In this document: positions 8,958-16,520 of the stretch, piece by piece
Layout of the letters: every line of letters begins with the position of its first letter
Numbering within the stretch: the first letter of the stretch is position 1
NCBI GenBank assembly: GCA_004554385.1
Contig: SFMO01000155.1
Location: 1 to 52,466, forward strand
Length of the DNA stretch: 52,466 nucleotides
Source: Ruminococcus flavefaciens
Lineage (GTDB): Bacteria; Bacillota; Clostridia; Oscillospirales; Ruminococcaceae
Reading direction: 5' to 3'
Program-made: the position numbers and the translations under genes
The notes under the pieces: generated by a model
Databases searched by the model: none
The model's input: the letters and a program-made list of their open reading frames with translations, nothing else
What the model was told of the DNA's origin: nothing

Positions 8958-8986
8958 ATTATATACTTTTGCATTTCAAAAGTCAA
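8958..8986 (-). promoter_or_regulatory. Promoter of the tepA-ftsK cluster
   Basis: On the minus strand TTGACT, 17 bases, then TATAAT, ending about 50 bases before the tepA start. Confidence 0.85.
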
Positions 8987-8990
8987 GCGA

Positions 8991-9056
8991 ATTAAGAGCT
9001 AAGAACTAAGAGCTAAGAACTAAGAGCTGAGAATTGAGAGTTAAGAATGCAGGGGG
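8991..9056. repeat. Tandem AGAGCTAAGAACTA-type repeat
   Basis: About four degenerate copies of a roughly 14-base unit built from AGAGCTAAG and AACTAAG, ending in AAGAATGCAGGGGGCG. Related sequence occurs inverted at 34867-34901 and once at 38303-38338. It lies between the divergent tepA and GH9 promoters. Confidence 0.75.
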
Positions 9057-9103
9057 CGCTGGCACAGCTTTTTCCTTGAATAATTCAGCTGTATACATTT
9101 TTG

Positions 9104-9200
9104 TGGTGTAAGCGATGTACGGATAACGGTTCTAATGAATGTGAGCGAGTTTACGAGCGGCAACGTGGCAAGCGGTCGAGCTGGCACAGCTCGTTTGTGA
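9104..9200 (+). repeat. Interspersed repeat R1, copy 1
   Basis: Contains GTAAGCGATGTAC, GAGCGAGTTTACGAGCGGC, AACGTGGCAAGCGGTC and a terminal GAGCTGGCACAGCTC hairpin. Related copies are at 22755-22845 and 34756-34835 (both inverted), and a truncated one is at 52430-52466. It sits just upstream of the first GH9 promoter. Confidence 0.8.
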
Positions 9201-9217
9201 AAAATGTTGTTTTTGGC

Positions 9218-9246
9218 TTGACAAATCTGCGGTTTTATTGTATATT
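9218..9246 (+). promoter_or_regulatory. Promoter of the first GH9 gene
   Basis: TTGACA, 17 bases, TATATT, 65 bases before the ATG. Confidence 0.85.
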
Positions 9247-9310
9247 TAAGGTGTATAGGTGTAGTGTACTGCTGCATCTGAAAATATTTAATACGAGAGG
9301 GGTATTAAAA

Positions 9311-11854
9311 ATGATAATCAAAAAGTTAACGGCAGCTGCTTCTGCTCTGGCAATGTCTATGGGCGTTCTTGCGTACGCTCCACAGGCAGGCGTGCAGGAT
9401 ATGGCTGCAACAGCAAACGCTGCTTCCAACTACAATTATGCGGAAGCTCTCCAGAAGTCTATGTTCTTCTATGAGGTACAGCAGGCAGGCAAGCTCCCTG
9501 AGTGGAATCAGGTAGCATGGCGCGCTGACTCAATGGTAGACGAGGACGGCAACGAGACAGATGTCGTTCCGGGTGGCTGGTTCGACGCAGGTGACCACTT
9601 CAAGTTCACTCTTACCAACGCTTATTCGGCTTCTATCATGGCATGGGGCTACATCCAGTACAAGGACGCTGTTGATAAGGCAGGCATGGGCGAGACCTAC
9701 CGCAACAATATCCAGTGGGGTATGGACTACGTTATGGCATGCGACAAGGGCGGCGGCGAAATGATAGGCACTATCGGTGACTTCAAGGGTGGCTCTACTG
9801 ACCATAACATCTGGTGCAGCGCTGAGGTATACCTCCGCAAGCATCATCTCAACAGCAAAAACTGGGAGAGACCTTACGATACTATTAAAAATGCTTCTGT
9901 AGCAGCTCTTTCATCAGCTTGTCTCGCAGAGGGATATATCATATTCAAGGACAGCCAGCCTGACAAGGCTGCTCAGTACCTCAAGCATGCAAAGGACCTC
10001 TTTGAGGGCGCTGACAAGATCAGAGCAAGCAAGGACATCGGCGGCATGAGCGGAATGTATGATACATCATCATGGCTCGATGACTGTATGTATGCTGCTA
10101 ACTGGCTCTATATCGCTACAGGCGACAAGAGCTACCTCGACAAGATCGAGAAGGACTATATTCCTGATTTCCCACTTGAAAACCAGTCTACTTCACGCAA
10201 GTACACATGGGGACTCTGCTGGGATGATACTTCACAGGCTGCAGCTTACCTCTATGCCCTTAATACAGGCAACAAGGAGTGGATCGAGCACGTTTCCCAC
10301 CACCTTGACTACTGGATAGACGGCTACGGCGGAAAGAAGGTAGACTATACTCCTGACGGTCTCGCATGGCTCTTCAACTGGGGAAGCGCACGTCACGCTA
10401 CAACAACAGCATGGCTTGCAAAGCTTGCAAGTGATACACTGTTCAAGGACGACGCTTCACTTTCAAAGAAGTACAATGACTGGGCTAAGTCTCAGATGGA
10501 TTACGTATTCGGCGACAACGGTCTGAAGATGAGCTACGTTCTCGGAATGGGCGACAATCAGCCTTCAGCATTCCACCACAGAACAGCTTCAGGTATCCAC
10601 GATGACCACTGGAATGACCTTGGTCAGAAGTCCGGCGGCGAAGAGGGCTGGCAGACAGAATACGCTCATACACTTTACGGCGCTCTCGTAGGCGGTCCTG
10701 ACAAGTCGGGAAGCTACAAGAACAGCGTTGCCCAGTATGAGTATTCAGAGGTCGCTATCGACTACAACGCAGGCTATACAGCTTGTCTCTGTGCTATGGT
10801 AGATGACTACGGCGGAGATATTGATGCTGCATTCCCACCTGCTGAAATGCCTAAGTGGGCTGAGTGGGAGGTCGCTGCTATTATCAACGGTACTCCTGCT
10901 GCAAGCTATACAGAGATCAAGGCATGGGCTATGAACCACACAGCATGGCCTGCAAGAGTTGCAAAGGACGTTGAGTACAGATACTTCTTTGATGTATCAG
11001 AGGTGCTTGAGGCAGGACTTTCTGTCGATGATATCAAGGTCGAGGGCAAGTCACAGCAGTATGAGAGCGGACAGGGACACGCTACAGTTTCAGGTCCTTA
11101 CAAGTACGACGGTGATCCTACAGGAAATACATATTACGCAAGCATCAAGTTCGAGGACGGCAGAGCTATCCAGCCTACAGGTCAGAGCGAACACAGAGAC
11201 GAGGTACAGTTCAGAATTTCTATCCCTGACGCAGTGGACGGCAAGTCAACAGCAGGTGCATGGGATACATCAAACGACTGGTCATACCTCGGCGGTCTTG
11301 CAAAGGCTACAGACCTCAAGAAGGCTGATTCACTCAACGAGCATATGCCTATGTATGTTGACGGTAAGATAGCATGGGGCGAAGAGCCTGACGGCACTAA
11401 GTTTGTTGCACAGCCCTGCACTAAGAACGGAAAAGGGAGTAGTGATCCGGGAACGACCACAACAACAGCTCCAAAGCCAACAAACACAACAACCACAACC
11501 ACCGTCACAACAACCAGTTCAACAAGCAGCACAACAACTGCTACAACAACTAAGCCTGATCCTGAAAAGACTACCACTAAGCCGGGCGGAGGAAACGGAA
11601 AGGTAACTGAGTGGGGCGATGCTAACTGCGATAAGCAGGTGGATCTCTCCGATGTTGTTATGATAATGCAGGCTCTTGCTAATCCGAACAAGTACGGCAC
11701 AACAGGCTCTGACGATCATCATATCACAGAGCAGGGCATGCTCAACGGCGATGTTTATGAGAACGGAACAGGCATCACTTCTGCTGACGCTCAGTCTATT
11801 CAGAAGTACCTTCTCCACAGCATCAAGGAGCTTCCCGAGAGCTACAAAAAGTAA
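9311..11854 (+). CDS. Secreted GH9 cellulase with CBM3c and dockerin
   Basis: 847 residues starting at ATG after GAGAGGGG. Order: signal peptide (1 to about 36), GH9 catalytic domain (about 40-500), CBM3c-type module (about 512-660), Thr-rich linker (about 700-765) and dockerin (about 767-840). The GH9 nucleophile-activating aspartates are in GGWFDAGDHFKF (92-95), the conserved His in FHHRTASG, and the catalytic acid Glu at about 480 in YSEVAIDYNAG. GH9 plus CBM3c is the arrangement of processive endoglucanases, where the CBM feeds a cellulose chain to the active site. The dockerin (WGDANCDKQVDLSDVV then GDVYENGTGITSADAQSIQKYLL) should dock the enzyme to a scaffoldin. It has its own promoter and terminator. 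Confidence 0.95.
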   Translation: MIIKKLTAAASALAMSMGVLAYAPQAGVQDMAATANAASNYNYAEALQKSMFFYEVQQAGKLPEWNQVAWRADSMVDEDGNETDVVPGGWFDAGDHFKFTLTNAYSASIMAWGYIQYKDAVDKAGMGETYRNNIQWGMDYVMACDKGGGEMIGTIGDFKGGSTDHNIWCSAEVYLRKHHLNSKNWERPYDTIKNASVAALSSACLAEGYIIFKDSQPDKAAQYLKHAKDLFEGADKIRASKDIGGMSGMYDTSSWLDDCMYAANWLYIATGDKSYLDKIEKDYIPDFPLENQSTSRKYTWGLCWDDTSQAAAYLYALNTGNKEWIEHVSHHLDYWIDGYGGKKVDYTPDGLAWLFNWGSARHATTTAWLAKLASDTLFKDDASLSKKYNDWAKSQMDYVFGDNGLKMSYVLGMGDNQPSAFHHRTASGIHDDHWNDLGQKSGGEEGWQTEYAHTLYGALVGGPDKSGSYKNSVAQYEYSEVAIDYNAGYTACLCAMVDDYGGDIDAAFPPAEMPKWAEWEVAAIINGTPAASYTEIKAWAMNHTAWPARVAKDVEYRYFFDVSEVLEAGLSVDDIKVEGKSQQYESGQGHATVSGPYKYDGDPTGNTYYASIKFEDGRAIQPTGQSEHRDEVQFRISIPDAVDGKSTAGAWDTSNDWSYLGGLAKATDLKKADSLNEHMPMYVDGKIAWGEEPDGTKFVAQPCTKNGKGSSDPGTTTTTAPKPTNTTTTTTVTTTSSTSSTTTATTTKPDPEKTTTKPGGGNGKVTEWGDANCDKQVDLSDVVMIMQALANPNKYGTTGSDDHHITEQGMLNGDVYENGTGITSADAQSIQKYLLHSIKELPESYKK

Positions 11855-11911
11855 GCTTTATTAAGCGAAATACGCTGTTTGAGAAAAAATAAAAATTAAT
11901 TCATATTTAAG

Positions 11912-11947
11912 AAATAAGAGGGATTTTCTTCCCTCTTATTTTTTTTA
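11912..11947 (+). terminator. Terminator of the first GH9 gene
   Basis: AATAAGAGGGA and TCCCTCTTATT form an 11-bp stem, followed by a run of T. Confidence 0.9.
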
Positions 11948-12015
11948 CCTTTTTGTCATTCTGCACAAAACTGTCATAACCCCATTAGGGAAATGAACGA
12001 AATTCCAGAAAACTA

Positions 12016-12044
12016 TTTACTTTTTTTTCACGATATAATATAAT
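12016..12044 (+). promoter_or_regulatory. Promoter of the second GH9 gene
   Basis: TTTACT, 17 bases, TATAAT, with a second overlapping TATAAT at 12034. Confidence 0.75.
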
Positions 12045-12050
12045 ATGATT

Positions 12051-12179
12051 GGTAAACAGAGATCGGTGCAGGCTCCTTTGCGGAGGCTCAGTTTACCGCG
12101 AAAAACAAAGGTATAACCGCGATGTTTGCACTGGCATTGCGTTATAAATTATATTCAAATTTTCAGGGAGGGTATTCAA
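12051..12179 (+). promoter_or_regulatory. Structured, switch-like 5' UTR of the second GH9 gene
   Basis: The predicted leader of about 130 bases opens with GGTAAAC (12051-12057), which pairs perfectly with GTTTACC (12090-12096). Inside that stem, CTCC/GGAG can form a hairpin whose CCTTTG is also complementary to CAAAGG downstream at about 12106-12111. The two pairings compete or form a pseudoknot. A duplicated ACCGCG occurs nearby. It matches no riboswitch class I could recall. Function is inferred from structure only. Confidence 0.4.
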
Positions 12180-15100
12180 ATGCACAAGAATGCAAAGAAG
12201 TTACTTGCCAGCGTTATGTCTATGGCTATGATCATTCCTTCAGCAGCTAATCTGGTTGCACCTATGAATGCATCAGCAGGTCTGGTAGTTGGCGAAAGTG
12301 AATTCACACACAAGGCTCTGCCATGGCACACTTGTGAATCATCACCTGCTAAGCAGAACTTTAACCTTGAGGACGGCGCTTTCCACATTGAGGTCGTAGA
12401 GCCAGAGGGTGCTGACAAGGAAAAGTGGGACCTTCAGGTAAGACACAGAAATCTTAACTTCAAGGCTGGCCACGAGTACAAGGTTAGCTGTAAGCTCAAG
12501 GGCAGCAGAGCTGGTATGGAGATCTGCTCAAAGATCGGTAATATCGCTGGTACAGAAGAGTATTTCGAGCTCGACGGCGGTTCAAACGATATGCACATGG
12601 GACCTGACATGGGTGGTCAGTGGCCACAGGCTGCTGTAAAGCTCACAACAGACTGGCAGACATTCGAGGGTACATTCAAGCCTACTAAGGACCTCGAGGC
12701 TTGCGAGTGGTGCTTCCACTATGCAAAGGGTACTAAGTATCAGGGTAATGCTAAGGCAGGCGACGAGATCTGGTTCGATGACCTTTCAATCGACTGCGTA
12801 ACCTGCGGCGATGCAGCACCCGGAGACAGCTGTAACGCAGACCCTAACGAGGGCTACGGTGCAATAACCCGTGACTACAGCGCAAACTTCGACCCCAACC
12901 TCAAGAAGGGCGGCAAGACAGTTAATTTCATTTCTGTAAACCAGATCGGTTACTTCACAAACTTCGCTAAGATCGCTACACTCGGCGATAACAAGGGCGA
13001 TGTTCTCTACGGCGCAACAACAATCGACCTCTCAGGTACTTACACATGGGAGCTCGTTGACGCTAAGTCAGGCGATGTTGTTGAGACAGGCGAGACAAGC
13101 GCTGTAACTAAGGATGCTGATTCAGCTGACTCAGTTGCTAAGATCGATTTCTCAAAGGCTAACAAGCCAGGCAGATATTATCTCCGCATCAAGGGACAGG
13201 ACTGGAGATCATTCGAGTTCAATATCGGTGATGACATCTACTCAGACAAGTCACACGATATGCTCAAGAACGCTCTTAACTACTTCTATCAGAACCGTTC
13301 AGGTATTGATATCGAAGAGAAGTATATAACATCAGGCGACAAGAGCACTCTCGCTCATGAGGGTGGTCATAAGACTGATACAGCTTATGTTCAGAAGATC
13401 TGGAAGAACGAGTATCTCTCAAATACAGAGGCTACTTCTACATACGCTTCATCAAAGATCACAGCTAACAAGGGCTGGTACGATGCCGGCGACCACGGTA
13501 AGTACGTTGTAAACGGCGGTATCTCTGTATGGACTCTCCTTAACATGTATGAGAGAGCTTTATACAATGAAAGCACAAAGGAAAAGTTTGCTGACGGTTC
13601 AGGCACAGTAAGCATTCCTGAGACAGGCAATAAGATTCCTGATATCATCGACGAGTGTCTCTATGAGCTCGAGTTCATGACAGCTATGAAGGTTGACAAG
13701 TCCGAGCCTACATGGGGCAAGTATGAGGGCATGGTTTACCACAAGCTCCACGATCATAAGTGGACAGGTCTTGCTACAAGACCTTGGGACTATTCAGGAA
13801 AGACTCTTTCCGATGGTTCAAAGGGTTGGGAGACTGAGCGTATCGTAAAGCCACCAACGCTTGCTGCTACACTTAACTACGCTGCTTGCTCTGCTCAGGT
13901 TGCAAGACTTATCAAGCCTTACGACGCTGAGAAGGCTGCATTCTACCTCCAGGAGGCTAAGGATGCATATCAGGCTGCTGATAAGAACTGGTATGAAGCA
14001 GCTAAGGATGAAGAGACAAATGAGAAGTCACTCTACGCTCCGTTCAACCAGGCTAAGGGCGGTGGTCCTTACGGTGATAACGAGGTTAAGGATGACCTTT
14101 ACTGGGCAGCTTGCGAGATCTTCACATCTTGTAAGGCTCTCGAGGACTCTGAGGCTGATACATACCTCGCTGAGCTCTCTGAGTACACAAACGCTTTCAA
14201 GGTTCCTGAGAGAATCACCGGCGGTGAGAACCAGACAGGTACATTCTCAGTTCTTAACTGGGGTAATACAGCTTCAGCTGGTTCACTTTCACTCCTTCTT
14301 AACAACCAGTACCTCACAGATGAGCAGAAGGATACTCTTACAAAGTCTATCATTGCTACTGCTGATGCATATATCAAGGAAGAGGAGAGCCAGGGCTACG
14401 GTATCCCATACAAGTATGACGGACCCGGATACACTGACGAGAACAACCTCACAAAGGATATCGTTATCAAGGGTTATGAGTGGGGTTCAAACTCAATGGT
14501 TATCAACAACCTCATGGCTATTTCTTACGCTTATGATATTACAGGCGAAGAGAAGTACATGAACGGTGTTCTTACAGGTATGAACTACCTCCTCGGCTGT
14601 AACCCACTTGCATTCTCATATGTAACTGGTTACGGTACATACAAGGAGAGAAATCCTCACCACAGATACTGGTCACACGAGCTCGATAAGACTCTGCCTA
14701 TGGCTCCTGACGGAGTTCTTTCAGGCGGTCCTAACGCTGGTCTCCAGGATCCATACGTACGTGCACTCGGATTTGTGCCTGGTAAGGAAACTAACCCATC
14801 ACAGAGATGTTTCGTTGACTCAATCGAAGCTTGGTCTACAAACGAGGTTACAATCAACTGGAACGCTCCTCTTGCTTGGATCGTTGAGTTCCTCCAGGAT
14901 AAGGACGAGAAGTATGATTACATCGGTGTTCAGGGAGGCGATCCTGGCAACAAGACAACTACAACAACTCAGGATCCCGGCAACAAGACTACAACAACAA
15001 CTGTAAACGGCGGCGATGTTAAGGCTGACATCTGGGGCGATGCTAACTGCGATAAGGACGTTGATATGTCAGACGTTGTACTTATCATGCAGAATCTTGC

Positions 15101-15269
15101 TAACCCGAACAAGTACGGTCTCGGCGGTTCTGACGCTAAGGCTATTACAGAGCAGGGTCTTGCTAATGCAGACGTTGCTGAGCACGGTGACGGTGTAACT
15201 TCTGGTGACGCACTCCGTATTCAGGAGTACCTCCTCAAGAAGGTTTCTTCACTTGATCCTACTAAGTAA
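12180..15269 (+). CDS. Secreted GH9 cellulase with CBM4-like, Ig-like and dockerin modules
   Basis: 1029 residues. The start is ATG at MHKNAKKLL after GGGAGGG. Order: signal peptide (1 to about 33), a CBM4/CBM_4_9-like module (about 38-215, ending IWFDDLSIDCV), an Ig-like CelD_N domain (about 242-345, NFISVNQIGYF), GH9 (about 354-910), a short Thr-rich linker and a dockerin (about 950-1024, WGDANCDKDVDMSDVV). Catalytic features: GWYDAGDHGKYV (Asp near 435-438), the conserved PHHRYW, and the acid Glu near 888 in STNEVTINWN. CBM4-Ig-GH9 is the layout of CbhA/CelK-type cellobiohydrolases and endoglucanases; exact mode is not decidable here. Codon use is strongly biased (GCT, CTC, AAG), suggesting high expression. 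Confidence 0.95.
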   Translation: MHKNAKKLLASVMSMAMIIPSAANLVAPMNASAGLVVGESEFTHKALPWHTCESSPAKQNFNLEDGAFHIEVVEPEGADKEKWDLQVRHRNLNFKAGHEYKVSCKLKGSRAGMEICSKIGNIAGTEEYFELDGGSNDMHMGPDMGGQWPQAAVKLTTDWQTFEGTFKPTKDLEACEWCFHYAKGTKYQGNAKAGDEIWFDDLSIDCVTCGDAAPGDSCNADPNEGYGAITRDYSANFDPNLKKGGKTVNFISVNQIGYFTNFAKIATLGDNKGDVLYGATTIDLSGTYTWELVDAKSGDVVETGETSAVTKDADSADSVAKIDFSKANKPGRYYLRIKGQDWRSFEFNIGDDIYSDKSHDMLKNALNYFYQNRSGIDIEEKYITSGDKSTLAHEGGHKTDTAYVQKIWKNEYLSNTEATSTYASSKITANKGWYDAGDHGKYVVNGGISVWTLLNMYERALYNESTKEKFADGSGTVSIPETGNKIPDIIDECLYELEFMTAMKVDKSEPTWGKYEGMVYHKLHDHKWTGLATRPWDYSGKTLSDGSKGWETERIVKPPTLAATLNYAACSAQVARLIKPYDAEKAAFYLQEAKDAYQAADKNWYEAAKDEETNEKSLYAPFNQAKGGGPYGDNEVKDDLYWAACEIFTSCKALEDSEADTYLAELSEYTNAFKVPERITGGENQTGTFSVLNWGNTASAGSLSLLLNNQYLTDEQKDTLTKSIIATADAYIKEEESQGYGIPYKYDGPGYTDENNLTKDIVIKGYEWGSNSMVINNLMAISYAYDITGEEKYMNGVLTGMNYLLGCNPLAFSYVTGYGTYKERNPHHRYWSHELDKTLPMAPDGVLSGGPNAGLQDPYVRALGFVPGKETNPSQRCFVDSIEAWSTNEVTINWNAPLAWIVEFLQDKDEKYDYIGVQGGDPGNKTTTTTQDPGNKTTTTTVNGGDVKADIWGDANCDKDVDMSDVVLIMQNLANPNKYGLGGSDAKAITEQGLANADVAEHGDGVTSGDALRIQEYLLKKVSSLDPTK

Positions 15270-15290
15270 TTAATATTGCTCAAACAATTG

Positions 15291-15322
15291 AGAAGCGGTG
15301 TTTCGGCACCGCTTCTTTTTAT
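15291..15322 (+). terminator. Terminator of the second GH9 gene
   Basis: AGAAGCGGTG and CACCGCTTCT stem followed by TTTTT. Confidence 0.9.
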
Positions 15323-15339
15323 ATACAGTAATGCGCCTC

Positions 15340-15368
15340 TTGAAATATTGTTCCATTCGTGCTATAAT
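15340..15368 (+). promoter_or_regulatory. Promoter of the Mbeg1-like gene and mutS2
   Basis: TTGAAA, 17 bases, TATAAT. Confidence 0.8.
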
Positions 15369-15412
15369 AATGTGTAATAAAGAGGCGGGCGCTTCATCAG
15401 CTCGCTTTATTT

Positions 15413-16510
15413 TTGACAGGAGATGGTATTCTGGCAAATATTCTTGATTATCTCGACTGGCGCGGCGATGTTCCTTTCTCCGCAGATCCATTCAACGAGA
15501 TAGATGGACTCATTCTGTCACAGTTTTGCTACGTTAATCTTGATGGTGTAGTCTCTGACAGCTTCGAAGAAATGATAACGATCCCCGACGCATTCCGCAG
15601 ATACCGCCCGGAATCCGTAGATCCGCGTTCGACTATACTTACATTTGAACAGGATAACCTGCTTTTCAGAAAGCTGGCTGAGTCCAGACGTTTCCGCGGC
15701 ACTACACTCCGCGGCTATGTGAACGAAAAAGAGCATGACGAGGATATGCAGTTCGCCGCCCTGACCTACAGACTCGGTGACGGAAGCGGTTTTGTGGCTT
15801 TCCGCGGCACCGACGGCACGGTGGTGGGCTGGAAGGAAGACTTTACCCTCAGCTATATGCAGATGACTACAGGTCAGGAGAGAGCCATACACTATCTCAA
15901 CCGCGCTTTCGATGAGGGAGAATGTCCCATAAGGCTCGGCGGTCACTCGAAGGGCGGAAATTCCGCTATCTACAGTTCTCTTTTCTGCGAAGAGAACATT
16001 CGCCGCCGCATTACGAATATCTACTCTTTCGACGGCCCCGGATTCCGTGATGAGATACTGAATTCCGAGGTATACAGGGAAATGCTGCCGAGAATAAGAA
16101 GTTTCATACCTGAGGCTTCCATAGTGGGGATGCTTCTCGGAAGCGGCTCCGATCCGAAGATCGTCAAGAACTCCGCTATCGGTATCAAGCAGCACTACGC
16201 ATATAACTGGGAGCTGAAACGCAACCGCTTCCTTCTTGCTGGCAGGCTGAAAAAGTCGGGAGATGTTATAAATAAGGCTATCTCAGGTATGCTTGAGGAG
16301 CTCAGCGATACAGAACGGCAGATATTTGCGGACGCTTTGTTTGAGGTACTCGGTGCTCCCGATAAGGACAATCTGAAGGAGATCGCAAAACTGAAGTGCT
16401 ATCCGTCAATAATAAAGGCGATATCAAACCTCAGACCTGAACAGCAGGCTGTTATGAAGAACGCCTTCAAAAAAATTGCACAGAACGGCACAGGTGCATT
16501 TTTCAAGTAA
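15413..16510 (+). CDS. DUF2974/Mbeg1-like alpha/beta hydrolase
   Basis: About 360 residues. Family members typically begin ANILDYLDWRGD, as here, then FNEIDGLILSQFCYVN. The lipase-type elbow GGHSKGGNSAIY holds the likely nucleophile Ser, preceded by a FVAFRGTDGTVVGWKEDF oxyanion segment. The substrate is unknown. The start is unusual: the TTG used for these coordinates has no ribosome-binding site upstream, whereas AGGAG at 15418-15422 lies eight bases before an in-frame CTG at 15431, which gives exactly the family's N terminus. The nearby ATG at 15423 is out of frame. I favour CTG. mutS2 starts 10 bases after the stop. Confidence 0.85.
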   Translation: MTGDGILANILDYLDWRGDVPFSADPFNEIDGLILSQFCYVNLDGVVSDSFEEMITIPDAFRRYRPESVDPRSTILTFEQDNLLFRKLAESRRFRGTTLRGYVNEKEHDEDMQFAALTYRLGDGSGFVAFRGTDGTVVGWKEDFTLSYMQMTTGQERAIHYLNRAFDEGECPIRLGGHSKGGNSAIYSSLFCEENIRRRITNIYSFDGPGFRDEILNSEVYREMLPRIRSFIPEASIVGMLLGSGSDPKIVKNSAIGIKQHYAYNWELKRNRFLLAGRLKKSGDVINKAISGMLEELSDTERQIFADALFEVLGAPDKDNLKEIAKLKCYPSIIKAISNLRPEQQAVMKNAFKKIAQNGTGAFFK

Positions 16511-16520
16511 AGGATAAAAT

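Noticed and set aside
12051..12179. c-di-GMP (GEMM) riboswitch before the second GH9
   Set aside because: The conserved GEMM core sequences are absent; only general stems match.
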